The notes: a model not told the origin generated them from the sequence alone. DNA of 64,000 nucleotides from Xenorhabdus yunnanensis (GCF_028598805.1 NZ_JAQRFI010000003.1:62001-126000); one strand, 5' to 3'; positions 1-10,626 are shown, numbered from the stretch's first letter. Made by a program: numbers and translations.

Positions 1-188
1 TCATGATCAGAAACGCTGTTAAGAAAAAACGCAGTATAGGCAGTATAGAAAATCCGCGCATTCCATAAAAATTCTGATAAAAATTAAGAAATTTTTAGGC
101 TGAAATAGCAACAAACAGTATTTAAAACCTTAATACGCTCTTTATGCGCATTTATCTAGCATTTTATCATTGTTCAATGTTGATTTTA

Positions 189-204
189 TGTGAATGAATT
201 AACA
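189..204 (+). promoter_or_regulatory. Putative CRP-type site upstream of acnB
   Basis: The sequence has TGTGA, a 6-nt spacer and TAACA, one base off the TGTGA-N6-TCACA consensus. It lies about 190 bp before the acnB start, and E. coli acnB is known to be activated by cAMP-CRP. The rest of bases 1-395 is AT-rich leader with no coding signal that I can see. The functional role is inferred. Confidence 0.4.
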
Positions 205-395
205 TGCTATTCAAATTTTGGTATGCTAATCACTCGAAGCTGGGCATAATTCTAATGTTATGCGAGCAAAATCCTCTGACCTGGCACCCTTGATGATTGT
301 TTTAGGTGATTGTTTTTGGATGATCGTTTTCGATGATCGTTACCGGGTGCAGACAGCCGGGTATATAAAATGACAATGAGAGCGAGGAGAAAGTC

Positions 396-2993
396 GTGCT
401 AGAAGAATACCGCAAGCACGTAGCCGAGCGTGCAGCTCAAGGCATCGTCCCTAAACCGTTAGACGCAGCTCAAGTAGCAGCGCTGGTCGAATTACTGAAG
501 AACCCACTTAAAGGTGAAGAAGATTTCCTGGTAGATCTACTGACCAATCGTGTTCCTCCTGGTGTAGATGAAGCCGCTTATGTTAAAGCAGGTTTCCTTA
601 CTGCCGTTGCTAAGGGGGAAACGGCTTCTCCTTTGGTTACACAGGAAAAAGCCATTGAATTATTGGGGACTATGCAGGGTGGATATAATATCCATGCTTT
701 AATTGATGCCCTTGATGATGAAAAACTAGCTCCGATTGCGGCGAAAGCACTTTCTCATACTTTGCTGATGTTCGACAGTTTCTATGATGTGGAAGAAAAA
801 GCAAAAGCGGGTAATGCCCATGCCAAACAGATCATTGAATCATGGGCTGATGCAGAATGGTTTCTTGAACGCCCTGAATTGGCAGAAAAAATTATAGTCA
901 CAGTCTTTAAGGTCACGGGTGAAACAAACACTGATGATCTTTCTCCTGCTCCTGATGCGTGGTCACGTCCTGATATTCCTCTACATGCTTTGGCAATGCT
1001 CAAGAATGCCCGTGAAGGTATTGAGCCTGATCAAGCCGGTGCTGTAGGGCCGATTCAACAAATCGAAGTATTGAACAAAAAAGGCTATCCATTAGCTTAT
1101 GTTGGTGACGTTGTTGGTACGGGTTCCTCCCGTAAATCGGCAACTAATTCTGTCTTGTGGTTCATGGGAGAAGACATTCCGTTTGTACCCAATAAACGTG
1201 GGGCAGGCGTGGTACTGGGCGGAAAAATTGCACCAATTTTCTTCAACACTATGGAAGATGCAGGTGCGTTACCAATCGAGGTAGATGTTTCTAAACTTAA
1301 TATGGGTGATGTGATTGATATCTACCCGCATAAAGGTGAAATCCGAGATCATGAAACAAATGAGTTGTTATCTACTTTTGAACTGAAAACCGAAGTCCTG
1401 ATTGATGAAGTACGTGCCGGTGGTCGTATTCCATTGATTATCGGTCGCGGTTTGACTGGTAAAGCACGTGAATCACTGGATTTGCCACATAGTGATGTAT
1501 TCCGTCAGGCAAAAGCCGTTGCGAAAAGCGATCGTGGCTTCTCATTGGCACAGAAAATGGTTGGCCGTGCTTGTGGTACAGTCGGTATCCGTCCGGGGGA
1601 ATATTGTGAACCTAAGATGACCTCTGTTGGCTCTCAGGATACCACTGGGCCAATGACACGGGATGAATTGAAAGATTTGGCGTGTCTGGGTTTCTCTGCG
1701 GATCTGGTTATGCAGTCATTCTGTCATACAGCCGCTTATCCAAAACCTGTGGATGTGACTACACATCACACTCTGCCTGATTTCATTATGAACCGTGGTG
1801 GGGTATCTCTGCGTCCGGGAGATGGTATTATCCATTCATGGTTGAACCGCATGTTGCTGCCAGATACTGTGGGTACAGGCGGAGATTCTCATACTCGTTT
1901 CCCAATTGGTATTTCTTTCCCGGCTGGCTCAGGGTTGGTAGCATTTGCGGCCGCAACAGGCGTAATGCCATTGGATATGCCAGAATCTGTACTGGTTCGC
2001 TTTAAAGGAAAAATGCAGCCAGGAATCACCTTGCGTGATCTGGTTCATGCCATTCCTTACTATGCAATCCAACAAGGCTTGCTGACTGTTGAGAAGAAAG
2101 GCAAGAAAAACATTTTCTCTGGCCGTATTCTTGAGATTGAAGGTCTGCCAGAACTCAAAGTCGAGCAGGCATTTGAGTTAGCTGATGCATCGGCGGAACG
2201 CTCTGCGGCAGGATGTACCATTAAACTGGATAAAGAACCAATCATTGAATATCTGCAATCGAACATTGTATTGCTGAAATGGATGATTGCGGAAGGTTAT
2301 GGCGATCGCCGGACATTGGAACGCCGTATTATAGGCATGGAAAACTGGCTGAAAGATCCTCAATTGTTGGAAGCGGATACAGATGCTGAATACGCTACTG
2401 TTATTGAAATTGATCTGGCGGACATTAAAGAACCCATTTTGTGCGCGCCTAACGATCCCGATGATGCGCGTTTGTTATCTGAAGTTGCTAACAGCAAAAT
2501 TGATGAAGTTTTCATTGGTTCTTGCATGACTAATATTGGTCACTTCCGCGCAGCAGGTAAATTGCTGGATCAGCACAAAGGCCAGCTACCGACTCGTTTG
2601 TGGGTTGCTCCTCCGACTAAAATGGATGCAGCGCAATTAACGGAAGAAGGCTATTACAGCGTCTTTGGCAAGAGTGGGGCACGCATTGAGATCCCGGGTT
2701 GTTCATTGTGTATGGGAAATCAGGCGCGTGTGGCTGATGGTGTAACCGTAGTATCCACATCTACCCGTAACTTCCCTAATCGCCTTGGCACAGGTGCAAA
2801 TGTTTACCTTGCGTCTGCGGAATTGGCTGCGGTGGCTTCTTTGTTGGGCCGCTTGCCAACGCCAGAAGAGTATTTGCAATTTATGGATAAGGTCGATGAA
2901 ACCGCAGCAGATACTTATCGCTACCTCAATTTTGATCAATTGAGCCAATACACTGAAAAAGCGGATGATGTGATCTTCCAAACAGCAGTATAA
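396..2993 (+). CDS. acnB: Aconitate hydratase B
   Basis: TCA-cycle aconitase that interconverts citrate and isocitrate in the cytoplasm; the family also acts on 2-methylaconitate and, as apoprotein, binds mRNA. The product has 865 residues, matching E. coli AcnB. The [4Fe-4S] ligands are visible as Cys710 (in GSCMTN) and Cys769 and Cys772 (in GCSLCMGN), the same numbering as in E. coli. The order is AcnB-like, with the HEAT-like domain at the N-terminus and the swivel domain ahead of the catalytic domains. The start is GTG at 396, preceded by an AGCGAGGAG Shine-Dalgarno sequence. A strong terminator follows, so it looks monocistronic. The identification is secure. Confidence 0.98.
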   Translation: MLEEYRKHVAERAAQGIVPKPLDAAQVAALVELLKNPLKGEEDFLVDLLTNRVPPGVDEAAYVKAGFLTAVAKGETASPLVTQEKAIELLGTMQGGYNIHALIDALDDEKLAPIAAKALSHTLLMFDSFYDVEEKAKAGNAHAKQIIESWADAEWFLERPELAEKIIVTVFKVTGETNTDDLSPAPDAWSRPDIPLHALAMLKNAREGIEPDQAGAVGPIQQIEVLNKKGYPLAYVGDVVGTGSSRKSATNSVLWFMGEDIPFVPNKRGAGVVLGGKIAPIFFNTMEDAGALPIEVDVSKLNMGDVIDIYPHKGEIRDHETNELLSTFELKTEVLIDEVRAGGRIPLIIGRGLTGKARESLDLPHSDVFRQAKAVAKSDRGFSLAQKMVGRACGTVGIRPGEYCEPKMTSVGSQDTTGPMTRDELKDLACLGFSADLVMQSFCHTAAYPKPVDVTTHHTLPDFIMNRGGVSLRPGDGIIHSWLNRMLLPDTVGTGGDSHTRFPIGISFPAGSGLVAFAAATGVMPLDMPESVLVRFKGKMQPGITLRDLVHAIPYYAIQQGLLTVEKKGKKNIFSGRILEIEGLPELKVEQAFELADASAERSAAGCTIKLDKEPIIEYLQSNIVLLKWMIAEGYGDRRTLERRIIGMENWLKDPQLLEADTDAEYATVIEIDLADIKEPILCAPNDPDDARLLSEVANSKIDEVFIGSCMTNIGHFRAAGKLLDQHKGQLPTRLWVAPPTKMDAAQLTEEGYYSVFGKSGARIEIPGCSLCMGNQARVADGVTVVSTSTRNFPNRLGTGANVYLASAELAAVASLLGRLPTPEEYLQFMDKVDETAADTYRYLNFDQLSQYTEKADDVIFQTAV

Positions 2994-3014
2994 AAAAGTA
3001 TATTGCAATGAGTG

Positions 3015-3039
3015 GGGAGGCAAATGCCTCCCTTTTTTT
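3015..3039 (+). terminator. Rho-independent terminator of acnB
   Basis: An 8-bp perfect stem (GGGAGGCA with TGCCTCCC) closes a 2-nt loop and is followed by seven T residues. It begins 22 nt after the acnB stop. Confidence 0.92.
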
Positions 3040-3150
3040 GTATCTATCATTTTTTTGTATCAGTTTGTGGACTGCCTCAGAGGTGGAAGTAGCGAAACTG
3101 TTTAAAATCCAAATAGGTTATTTGAAGTCTGTAATAATGGGAGGTATGTG

Positions 3151-3522
3151 ATGGAATATGAATTTATGCAGGACATTACCGGTCAGGTAACAACATCCTT
3201 TTCAATGGATCATGAAGCTATCGGTCATTGGTTGAATGAAGAAGTGAAAGATGATTTGAGTATATTGGATAAAATCACTGTAGCTTTGCAAGAGATTAAA
3301 GGCAGTGAACGTCAGTGGCAGTTGTCTGGTCATGAATATACGCTATTGATGAGCGAAGATGAGATCATGATTAGGGCTAATCAACTCCAATTTGATACAG
3401 AGGTTATAGAAGAAGGAATGAGTTACTACGATAACGAGAGTCTGGCTTTTTGTGGGACAGACGATTTTATCGATATGTTGGCTGATTACAGAGAATTTAT
3501 TTTGCAAAAAAATAGAGCATAA
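3151..3522 (+). CDS. yacL: UPF0231 family protein YacL
   Basis: Small cytoplasmic protein of the UPF0231 family, 123 residues, function unknown. It matches E. coli YacL over its whole length (MEYEF.DITG near the start, GHW.NEEVK near residue 30, then KGSER.WQ and GHEYTL). In E. coli yacL also follows acnB, so this pair is conserved. I chose the ATG at 3151 over the GTG just before it because it has a GGGAGG ribosome-binding site 7 nt upstream and matches the E. coli N-terminus. The gene is acidic overall and has no signal peptide or membrane segment. Confidence 0.9.
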   Translation: MEYEFMQDITGQVTTSFSMDHEAIGHWLNEEVKDDLSILDKITVALQEIKGSERQWQLSGHEYTLLMSEDEIMIRANQLQFDTEVIEEGMSYYDNESLAFCGTDDFIDMLADYREFILQKNRA

Positions 3523-3730
3523 GTATTAATGTTCAATCAATGAAGGCTCTCTGCCATAATCTATATTCCATCACATTTTTATGTTGTGACAGTGGCTTTC
3601 TATTTTTTGAACAGAAAATTTTTTTAAATAGAAACCTATTTTTGAACAGGAATCTATGTCTATTGCTGGTGTTGGTTGCGAATTACAGCATTGAATGGGA
3701 ATAGGTTCCAACAATAACGGTGGGCTTTGT

Positions 3731-4603
3731 ATGGAAGAGATCAATCTGTCAAATGAGATTGATAAAGCGGCAAGCTGGTTTGCCAGCAATCAGGATCTAC
3801 TGATTCAGTATGCGGTAAACATTGTATCTGCCATTTTGATTCTTATCGTTGGCTTATTTGTAGCTAAATTGGTTAGTAAAGCAGTTAAGCGTGTTATGTC
3901 ATTGCGTGGCATTGATACCACCATTTCTGATTTTCTATCCGCGATTATTCGTTATGCCATTATAGCGTTTACGATTATCGCTGTTCTTGGGAAATTGGGA
4001 ATTCAAACTGCATCTGTGATTGCAGTAATCGGTGCCGCAGGTTTGGCGGTTGGTCTGGCATTACAAGGTTCACTGTCTAATTTTGCAGCTGGTGTTTTGT
4101 TGGTAATTTTTCGTCCACTTCGTACTGGTGAATATGTCATTATTGGAGCGGTGGAAGGAACTGTCGTGCAAGTACAGATTTTCTCGACAACATTGCGTAC
4201 AGCAGATGACCGCATTGTCGTGATTCCCAACGGTAAGATTATTGCGGACAATATTATCAATACCAGCCGTGAACCTAACCGCCGTACCCAAATTATGGTA
4301 GGGGTTGCGTATAACGCGGATATTGATGAAGTGAAAAGAGTGTTGAGTGATGTGATTAAAGAAGATAAACGTATTCAACATGAAAAAGGTGTCACTATTC
4401 GCTTGCATGAAATGGCGCCTTCATCATTGAATTTTGTGGTTCGTGTGTGGACCATCAATGGTGATGCCTGGAATGTATATTGGGATTTGATGGAAAACTT
4501 TAAGCGTGCTTTAGATAAGCACAATATCAACATTCCATTCCCACAAATGGATGTTTATCTGCATCAGCAAAATATGGCCTTACAGAAGAAGGCAGACGAA
4601 TAA
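3731..4603 (+). CDS. mscS: Small-conductance mechanosensitive channel MscS
   Basis: Homoheptameric inner-membrane channel that releases solutes during hypo-osmotic shock. The product is 290 residues (E. coli 286). Three N-terminal transmembrane helices are visible. The third is the glycine/alanine-rich pore helix ([20 protein letters not shown]), followed by the soluble beta domain ([10 protein letters not shown]) and the cage. An upstream in-frame start at 3695 is possible, but the ATG at 3731 gives the family N-terminus ([11 protein letters not shown]). As in E. coli it is followed by argO, but its upstream neighbour is yacL rather than fbaA, so it lies beside a rearrangement boundary. Confidence 0.96.
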   Translation: MEEINLSNEIDKAASWFASNQDLLIQYAVNIVSAILILIVGLFVAKLVSKAVKRVMSLRGIDTTISDFLSAIIRYAIIAFTIIAVLGKLGIQTASVIAVIGAAGLAVGLALQGSLSNFAAGVLLVIFRPLRTGEYVIIGAVEGTVVQVQIFSTTLRTADDRIVVIPNGKIIADNIINTSREPNRRTQIMVGVAYNADIDEVKRVLSDVIKEDKRIQHEKGVTIRLHEMAPSSLNFVVRVWTINGDAWNVYWDLMENFKRALDKHNINIPFPQMDVYLHQQNMALQKKADE

Positions 4604-4615
4604 TTAAAATATCGC

Positions 4616-4642
4616 GGTGTGAGAATTTCTCTTTCTCACACC
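4616..4642 (+). terminator. Hairpin after mscS
   Basis: A perfect 10-bp stem (GGTGTGAGAA with TTCTCACACC) and 7-nt loop start 12 nt after the mscS stop. There is no T-tract directly behind it, so it may act as an mRNA 3' end stabiliser rather than an intrinsic terminator. Confidence 0.55.
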
Positions 4643-4799
4643 AAATTAGATTTCTCTCATTTTTTTGATTTTAAGTTTGCATAAAACCACCATTATTTTT
4701 CCTAATGATGTATTAGAATGATTCATTTCTCCTAATACTTAATCTTGCCTAATATGCATAGATAACGTAACTAATTGAATATTTATTAGGGATCTTTGC

Positions 4800-5441
4800 A
4801 TGTTTTCGACATTTATCCAGGGCTTTTTTCTCAGTGCTGCGATGATTCTCCCGCTTGGACCACAAAATGTATTTGTAATGCAGCAAGGGAGCAGGAAGCA
4901 GTTCCATTTAATGAGTGCAGCGTTATGCTCTGCCAGTGATGCTCTCCTCATCGCTGCGGGGATATTTGGTGGAAGTGCTTTGCTGGGGCAATCGATACTT
5001 TTATTGCAGGCTGTGACATGGGGAGGTGTTGCATTTTTACTATGGTATGGATGGGGAGCTTTTCGAACAGCGCTATCAGCGGAAGCCGAACTTTCCCGTA
5101 CTGAAAAAATTATCCAAAGCCGTTGGCGAGTCATAGTAACGTTAGTCGCAGTAACATGGCTGAATCCCCATGTTTATTTGGATACTTTTGTTGTATTGGG
5201 AAGCATAGGGGGACAATTATCAGCAGAGCTTAGACCGTGGTTTACTACCGGAGCGGTAATGGCATCGATCAGCTGGTTTTTTGCATTGTCATACTTGTCT
5301 GCGTGGTTTTCACCTGTGCTTAATCAGCCTCGGGCACAACGAATTATCAATATTTTTGTTGGCTGTGTGATGTGGTACATTGCTTGGGGATTAATTAAGC
5401 AAGGATATAGATTTTTTATTGATTACAATACTTCTCTATAG
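4800..5441 (+). CDS. argO: Arginine exporter ArgO (LysE family)
   Basis: Inner-membrane exporter of L-arginine (and canavanine) in the LysE/ArgO family; 213 residues (E. coli 211). The N-terminus holds the family hallmark [13 protein letters not shown] near residues 18-30, and about six hydrophobic segments run through the protein. ArgP, which activates argO in E. coli in response to arginine and lysine, is encoded nearby at 6237-7142. The AT-rich 150 bp upstream is where an ArgP operator would be expected; I cannot define it by eye. Order mscS-argO-yggE-argP is as in E. coli. Confidence 0.95.
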   Translation: MFSTFIQGFFLSAAMILPLGPQNVFVMQQGSRKQFHLMSAALCSASDALLIAAGIFGGSALLGQSILLLQAVTWGGVAFLLWYGWGAFRTALSAEAELSRTEKIIQSRWRVIVTLVAVTWLNPHVYLDTFVVLGSIGGQLSAELRPWFTTGAVMASISWFFALSYLSAWFSPVLNQPRAQRIINIFVGCVMWYIAWGLIKQGYRFFIDYNTSL

Positions 5442-5505
5442 ATAGTGTGCTAATGTTTTTGCAAGCACCTTACTAATGTAACTTTGTTGTATTTAAGGAG
5501 GTTTT

Positions 5506-6240
5506 GTGAAACGTAAATCACTGGTATTGGTCACGATAATGGCTCTGGGAAGCTTATCTTGCATGACTGCTTCCGCTGCTGATTCGCTCTCTGTTCCACA
5601 TATTTCCATTTCTGGCAACGCGATAGTTAAAGCAGCACCAGATATGGCTACGTTGATAATCTATGTGAGTGAAACTCAAAAAAGTGCGGCAGATGCAAAG
5701 AAAAAAGTAGATGCACGCGTCGCGAAATATTTTGGTTTTCTAAAAAATAGTGGCATCGAAAAGAAAGATATTGATGCTGCCAATTTGCGCACTCAGCCAG
5801 AATATCGATATGAACAAAAGATGGGAAAATCAAGTATTACGGGTTATAAAGCGTCACGTTCAGTTGAAGTGAAGGTTCACAAACTGGATAAACTGAATGT
5901 TTTACTGGATGGAGCCTTGAAAGCAGGTTTGAATGAAATTAGCTCCGTTCAGTTTAGTGTAGATAATCCACAACGTTATCGTGATGAAGCCAGACAAAAA
6001 GCCATTCAGAATGCCATTCAACAGGCAACTGTATTGGCAAAAGGGTTCAGCGGTAAGTTGGGCCCTGTATATAGTATTAATTATCGTGCACCTGAAGCTG
6101 TGCCTGTACCAATGAGCCGTCTGAAATATCAGACAGCTCTGATGGCAGCATCAGCCTCTGATTCGGCCAGTGAAACTTACGAACCTCAGAGCATTGAGTT
6201 TTCTGATCACGTTGATGCGGTTTTTGAGTTACAGCGTTAA
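5506..6240 (+). CDS. yggE: SIMPL-domain protein YggE
   Basis: Envelope protein of the SIMPL (DUF541) family; E. coli YggE is linked to protection from oxidative stress, but its biochemistry is unclear. The product has 244 residues. A signal peptide covers about residues 1-24 with likely cleavage at ASA-AD. The SIMPL domain follows (ISGNA..KAAPDMA near residue 35, then the [13 protein letters not shown] helix near residue 162). The GTG start at 5506 sits behind a strong AGGAGG site. Its TAA stop overlaps the stop of the convergent argP gene (positions 6237-6240), leaving no intergenic space. Confidence 0.92.
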   Translation: MKRKSLVLVTIMALGSLSCMTASAADSLSVPHISISGNAIVKAAPDMATLIIYVSETQKSAADAKKKVDARVAKYFGFLKNSGIEKKDIDAANLRTQPEYRYEQKMGKSSITGYKASRSVEVKVHKLDKLNVLLDGALKAGLNEISSVQFSVDNPQRYRDEARQKAIQNAIQQATVLAKGFSGKLGPVYSINYRAPEAVPVPMSRLKYQTALMAASASDSASETYEPQSIEFSDHVDAVFELQR

Positions 6241-7142
6241 TGAGCATCATCTTCCTGACGTAACATCTGGCGCCCTAGTTTCAGCAGGGCGTCAGTGACT
6301 TTTCTCATCGCTCCGCTTTCTGGGGCAAAACGATGCCAATAAAGCATGCGGCGTTGATACAAGCCTGGCGTTAGATCGACTAGTTCACCGGCTTTTAGCT
6401 CTTTGTCGATTTGCAGATGTGGGATCATACAACAAGTCGAACCTTGTTTTGCCAATTGAACGAATGCCTCGGAAGAATTCATGATATGGCAGGGCACACT
6501 TCCCGGTGATAAATCAAAATTCTGCTGTAAAAATGCTTGATGCATATCATCTAAATGGTCGAATGCAACAGCAGGTGCTTTCAGTAGTGCCAAACGCGTG
6601 ACTCCATTCTGGAAAAAACGGTTTGCAAACTCTGGAGAGGCAACAAACAGGTAATCCAGAGCACCTAATTTATCAACCAAACAGCTTGGCAGAGGCTGAG
6701 GCTGAATACTAATCGCCCCGACGACTTCGCCACGCCGTAAACGCTCTTGAGTCCGGGTCTCATCTTCTACCTGAATATTTAGCCGAATGGGCAAATCAGA
6801 CAAAACAGGGTGGAGAGCCGGTAAAAACCATGTTGCCAAGCTATCCGCATTAACAGCAAGAGAAAGTAATAATGGGATCTCATTACTATTTTCATCGCCG
6901 AGCCATTGCGCTTCCAGCAGTTCTACCTGATGTAATAGCGCAAGCAGCTTTTGCCCTTGTTCTGTGGGATGGGGGGGCACAGTGCGTACCAATAGCGGTT
7001 GACCAAACATATTTTCTAATTGTTTGATTCTCTGGGATACCGCTGATTGGGTAATACAAAGCTTTTGTGCTGCTCGCTCGAAACCACGTTCTCTAATCAC
7101 TGCATCTAATGCTTGCAATGATCGATAATCAGGACGTTTCAT
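6237..7142 (-). CDS. argP: LysR-type regulator ArgP (IciA)
   Basis: LysR-family transcription factor that in E. coli responds to arginine and lysine and controls argO, lysine-pathway and other genes. Length 301 residues (E. coli 297). The winged helix-turn-helix is at residues 4-62 ([21 protein letters not shown], then [14 protein letters not shown]), followed by the effector-binding domain. I chose the ATG at 7142, giving [15 protein letters not shown] as in E. coli, over an upstream in-frame start at 7193. It converges with yggE with overlapping stop codons and is divergent from rpiA. Confidence 0.94.
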   Translation of the reverse strand: MKRPDYRSLQALDAVIRERGFERAAQKLCITQSAVSQRIKQLENMFGQPLLVRTVPPHPTEQGQKLLALLHQVELLEAQWLGDENSNEIPLLLSLAVNADSLATWFLPALHPVLSDLPIRLNIQVEDETRTQERLRRGEVVGAISIQPQPLPSCLVDKLGALDYLFVASPEFANRFFQNGVTRLALLKAPAVAFDHLDDMHQAFLQQNFDLSPGSVPCHIMNSSEAFVQLAKQGSTCCMIPHLQIDKELKAGELVDLTPGLYQRRMLYWHRFAPESGAMRKVTDALLKLGRQMLRQEDDAH

Positions 7143-7222
7143 TGAAAATAAGATTCTCCGTGTTTGTTCTTTTTGTGTGATATAGCCCAACATCTTGAAG
7201 CGTTAAAACCATTATGTGGCCT

Positions 7223-7256
7223 AAATAGCACTATGCCATAAATAGCACTATGCCAT
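7223..7256. repeat. Perfect 17-bp tandem duplication between argP and rpiA
   Basis: The unit AAATAGCACTATGCCAT occurs twice head to tail (7223-7239 and 7240-7256). It lies in the divergent promoter region of argP and rpiA, so it may affect one promoter's spacing. Confidence 0.95.
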
Positions 7257-7336
7257 ATTTTTTCATGAGATGAGCCAATATTGTTTATACTAGCCGTCAG
7301 ATTTTTTCTTGTAACTGATTATAGGCTGTGATCGAT

Positions 7337-7996
7337 ATGACTCAGGATGAACTGAAAAAAGCAGTAGGTTGGGCGGCATTGGAATACGTTAAACCAGACA
7401 CAATTGTTGGTGTTGGTACAGGCTCTACGGCTGCGCATTTTATTGATGCGTTAGGAACTATCAAAGATAAAATTAAAGGTGCGGTGTCTAGCTCAGAAGC
7501 ATCGACAGAGAAATTAAAAAGTCTTGGCATCCCTGTGTTTGACTGCAATGAGGTTGACACTTTGGATATTTATGTTGATGGTGCTGATGAAATTAATGGT
7601 CAAATGCAGATGATCAAAGGCGGCGGTGCAGCATTAACCCGAGAAAAAATCATTGCGGCGGTTGCAAAGAAATTTATCTGCATTATTGATTCTTCTAAGC
7701 AAGTCGATGTGTTAGGTAAATTCCCTCTGCCAGTTGAAGTCATCCCAATGGCACGAGCTTATGTGGCCCGTGAGTTGGTGAAGCTGGGTGGAACACCGGT
7801 TTATCGTGAAAACGTAGTGACAGACAATGGCAATGATATTCTGGATGTTCACAACCTCTCTATTGTTGATCCTGTTGAGTTAGAAAATAAAATCAATAGA
7901 ATCGTTGGCGTGGTAACGGTGGGTCTTTTTGCTAATCGAGGAGCTAACGTGGTACTGGTAGGTACTGCGGATGGCGTTAAAGCGCTCACTAAATAA
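7337..7996 (+). CDS. rpiA: Ribose-5-phosphate isomerase A
   Basis: Pentose phosphate enzyme that interconverts ribose 5-phosphate and ribulose 5-phosphate. Length 219 residues, identical to E. coli RpiA. Conserved segments are [15 protein letters not shown] (residues 26-40), [10 protein letters not shown] and [12 protein letters not shown]. The catalytic Glu lies in the last of these. I use the ATG at 7337 ([12 protein letters not shown]) instead of the in-frame GTG three codons upstream. Neighbours argP and serA are as in E. coli. A terminator follows directly. Confidence 0.98.
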   Translation: MTQDELKKAVGWAALEYVKPDTIVGVGTGSTAAHFIDALGTIKDKIKGAVSSSEASTEKLKSLGIPVFDCNEVDTLDIYVDGADEINGQMQMIKGGGAALTREKIIAAVAKKFICIIDSSKQVDVLGKFPLPVEVIPMARAYVARELVKLGGTPVYRENVVTDNGNDILDVHNLSIVDPVELENKINRIVGVVTVGLFANRGANVVLVGTADGVKALTK

Positions 7997-8000
7997 TCGT

Positions 8001-8036
8001 TTTTGAGGGTGGAATATCCTGCCCTCAAAATATTTT
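8001..8036 (+). terminator. Rho-independent terminator of rpiA
   Basis: A 9-bp stem (TTTTGAGGG with CCCTCAAAA) is followed by TATTTTT, starting 5 nt after the rpiA stop. Confidence 0.85.
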
Positions 8037-8061
8037 TGCATTTATTCAAAAAAAGAAATTT

Positions 8062-8077
8062 AGTGATATATATCACT
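8062..8077 (+). promoter_or_regulatory. CRP-like palindrome upstream of serA
   Basis: The 16-bp perfect palindrome AGTGATATATATCACT fits the GTGA-N6-TCAC core of a CRP site. It lies about 210 bp before serA, whose E. coli homologue is activated by cAMP-CRP and Lrp. The role is inferred from the motif. Confidence 0.5.
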
Positions 8078-8253
8078 CCGTTGTCTAAATAAAACTCGAA
8101 ATCCTGTCTTTTTTCTGTAACGAATCATTTTACTTTGCATAACAACTTATTTACTGTTGCTTATTCTGTAATATAAGCAATCGATTGTATTGCCGTTGCT
8201 GTTTTTTTTGTTATTTTGGTGGAATCGATATGCATTATGGAAGTTAGTGCAAT

Positions 8254-8275
8254 TTTAGTACAACTTTAGTACAAC
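8254..8275. repeat. 11-bp tandem duplication before the serA ribosome-binding site
   Basis: TTTAGTACAAC is repeated twice without interruption (8254-8264 and 8265-8275), ending 12 bp before the serA ATG. It therefore lies in the 5' untranslated region. Confidence 0.93.
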
Positions 8276-8287
8276 TAGGGCGGACAA

Positions 8288-9529
8288 ATGGTTAAGGTAT
8301 CTTTAGAAAAGGATAAAATTAAATTTCTGCTACTGGAAGGTGTTCATCAAAGCACAGTAGACAACTTAAAAGCAGCAGGATACAGCAATATTGAGTATCA
8401 CAAAGGGGCGTTAGAGCCTGAAGCGTTGAAAGAAGCGATTCGTGATGCCCGATTTGTGGGGATTCGTTCCCGTACTCAGCTGACGGAAGAAATTTTTTCC
8501 GCAGCGGAAAAGCTGGTTGCAATCGGGTGTTTTTGTATTGGCACTAATCAAGTTGACCTGAAAGCTGCTACAAAACGTGGTATTCCTGTATTTAATGCAC
8601 CTTTTTCCAATACTCGTTCAGTAGCTGAAATGGTATTGGGTGAGTTGCTGCTGCTATTGCGGCGTATTCCTGAGGCAAATGCAAAAGCGCACAATGGGGT
8701 ATGGGATAAGCAGGCAAAAGGCTGCTACGAAGCGCGTGGGAAAAAATTAGGTATTATCGGTTACGGGCATATTGGCACACAGCTTGGCATTTTAGCTGAA
8801 AATATTGGTTTGAATGTCTATTTCTATGATATTGAAAATAAATTACCACTGGGTAATGCACAGCAAGTTCATCATTTATCTGAATTGTTGAATATGAGTG
8901 ATGTTGTCAGCCTGCACGTCCCTGAAACAGTTTCAACTAAGAATATGATTGGTGTGGCAGAATTAGAATTAATGAAGCCAGGTTCAATTTTGATCAATGC
9001 ATCACGTGGTACTGTAGTTGATATTCCGGCACTCAGCGAAGCGCTGGAAACAGGGCATCTCTCTGGTGCAGCTATTGATGTGTTTCCTCAGGAACCTACA
9101 ACAAACAACGATCCTTTCATTTCACCATTAAGCAAGTTTGATAACGTACTGTTGACACCACATATTGGAGGATCAACACAAGAAGCCCAGCAAAATATTG
9201 GTTATGAAGTCTCAGGTAAGCTGGTCAAATACTCTGACAATGGTTCTACACTGTCGGCAGTTAACTTCCCTGAGGTATCGCTCCCTGTTCATGCCAAGGA
9301 TAGTCACCGATTACTGCATATCCATGAAAACCGCCCTGGTATTTTAACCAGCATTAACCAAGTGTTCACTGAACAAGAAATCAATATTGATGCTCAATAT
9401 TTACGGACTGACAGCGATATTGGTTATGTGGTGATTGATATCACGACGCAAAATTCAGCCCAAGCTGAATTGGTCCTGCAGAAATTGAAAGCCTTGCCGG
9501 GTACTATCCGTTCTCGTTTGCTTTACTGA
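8288..9529 (+). CDS. serA: D-3-phosphoglycerate dehydrogenase
   Basis: First step of serine synthesis: NAD-dependent oxidation of 3-phosphoglycerate to phosphohydroxypyruvate. Length 413 residues (E. coli 410). The substrate-binding domain is followed by the Rossmann NAD motif GIIGYGHIGTQLG near residues 155-167. The catalytic Arg is in INASRGT, the Glu in FPQEP and the His in TPHIGG. The C-terminal ACT domain (LLHIHENRPGIL near residue 341) binds the feedback inhibitor serine. The product ends in LLY, as in E. coli. Upstream are a CRP-like palindrome and an 11-bp duplication. Confidence 0.98.
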   Translation: MVKVSLEKDKIKFLLLEGVHQSTVDNLKAAGYSNIEYHKGALEPEALKEAIRDARFVGIRSRTQLTEEIFSAAEKLVAIGCFCIGTNQVDLKAATKRGIPVFNAPFSNTRSVAEMVLGELLLLLRRIPEANAKAHNGVWDKQAKGCYEARGKKLGIIGYGHIGTQLGILAENIGLNVYFYDIENKLPLGNAQQVHHLSELLNMSDVVSLHVPETVSTKNMIGVAELELMKPGSILINASRGTVVDIPALSEALETGHLSGAAIDVFPQEPTTNNDPFISPLSKFDNVLLTPHIGGSTQEAQQNIGYEVSGKLVKYSDNGSTLSAVNFPEVSLPVHAKDSHRLLHIHENRPGILTSINQVFTEQEINIDAQYLRTDSDIGYVVIDITTQNSAQAELVLQKLKALPGTIRSRLLY

Positions 9530-9596
9530 AATATGATTGGCTGAGATATAATTGCCCGTTAACAAGAGCAATTATTGATTAAGACGAGATTCATTA

Positions 9597-9628
9597 GAAA
9601 AGGGGCTATTGAAAATACAATAGCCCCT
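9597..9628 (-). terminator. Terminator of fau (minus strand), possibly shared with serA
   Basis: An 11-bp stem (AGGGGCTATTG with CAATAGCCCCT) closes a 6-nt loop. On the minus strand it is followed by TTTTC, so it best fits the end of the 6S RNA-fau transcript. It lies between the convergent serA and fau genes. Confidence 0.75.
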
Positions 9629-9645
9629 GTTGATCATTTAGAGAT

Positions 9646-10242
9646 TTATACCCATCGCCATACTTTTTCTGGTGTAATAATTTCTGGCAGAGGGATATCC
9701 CAACTCGCATTGGGTAATTTTTCAACTAACTGAAAATTGTGAGCTAATCCAATAGGATAAAAATTCTGTTGTTGCCATCTTGCGAGAGTCCTATCGTAGA
9801 AACCACCCCCCATGCCTAAACGTTGCCCTGTATAATCGAAAGCGACAAGTGGAATAAGCATGACATTCAGTTCAGAGATGGGTAAAACCTGTCGGACATC
9901 CAACTGAGGCTCTTCTATGTTAAAGCGGTTCCTAATAAGGGGGGTATCGGCGCAATAACGAAGAAACAGCAGGTGATTCCGGCTGAAGGGATGCAAGATT
10001 GGCAAATAGACCTGTTTATTTTGTTGCCAAAGTTGTTGAATCAGCGGTCGTGTATCTAATTCCCCATCAAAGGAGAGATAGAGGGCGATTTTATCTGCTT
10101 GCTGGATCTTAGGGTGAGCCATGACCTGTTTAACGGCTTGCTGTGCAAACTGTGATTGTTGTTCAGGAGATAGGCTTTGACGTAGTTGGCGAATTTTTTT
10201 TCTAATGGATTTTCGGAGAGAAAAGAAAGAATCTGATTGCAT
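9646..10242 (-). CDS. fau: 5-formyltetrahydrofolate cyclo-ligase
   Basis: ATP-dependent conversion of 5-formyltetrahydrofolate to 5,10-methenyltetrahydrofolate (E. coli YgfA/Fau). Length 198 residues. The N-terminal basic helix (RKSIRKKIRQLRQSL) and the C-terminal nucleotide-binding signature LGMGGGFYDRTLARW are clear. It lies just downstream of 6S RNA on the same strand, the arrangement known in E. coli, where the two are co-transcribed. E. coli Fau contributes to persister formation and folate recycling around the glycine cleavage system, which is encoded nearby. Confidence 0.95.
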   Translation of the reverse strand: MQSDSFFSLRKSIRKKIRQLRQSLSPEQQSQFAQQAVKQVMAHPKIQQADKIALYLSFDGELDTRPLIQQLWQQNKQVYLPILHPFSRNHLLFLRYCADTPLIRNRFNIEEPQLDVRQVLPISELNVMLIPLVAFDYTGQRLGMGGGFYDRTLARWQQQNFYPIGLAHNFQLVEKLPNASWDIPLPEIITPEKVWRWV

Positions 10243-10296
10243 GATACCTGCCTATTAATTAATGCAGAAAAGGATACAAAACAGATAAAAATGTGG

Positions 10297-10480
10297 GGTT
10301 CTCCAAGATGCCGTTGCAGGTGGTAACCCTTGAACCCTTGGTTCAAGGTGAACGCAGAGTCGTTTCTATTAGGCTTCTTGGTCTAGGCCAAGCATGCTCA
10401 CAAGAAACAGAGCACCACATTCTATGGATATGAAATATCGGCTCAGGGGACTTACCTGCTCACGAACACCTCAGAGAAAT
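10297..10480 (-). ncRNA. ssrS: 6S RNA
   Basis: Regulator that binds sigma-70 RNA polymerase holoenzyme by mimicking an open promoter. The minus strand begins ATTTCTCTGAGGTGTTCG and ends near GGCATCTTGGAGAACCCC. It contains GTCCCCTGAGCCGATATTTC and the CCTTGAACCAAGGGTTCAAG hairpin, all typical of enterobacterial 6S RNA. The length is about 184 nt, and it sits between zapA and fau as in E. coli. The ends are set by alignment from memory and could be off by a few bases. Confidence 0.95.
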
Positions 10481-10626
10481 TTTTTGTTGCTTAACTACCT
10501 AAATAGACTCTAAGCAACGCTATGAAGCCTATTGTATGGAACTAAATGAAGAAAGCAACTGCTTATATTAATCTATAGTGACTACTGCCTGATTTATCAA
10601 CAAAATTTAGCTGATAGGTCGGAGTA

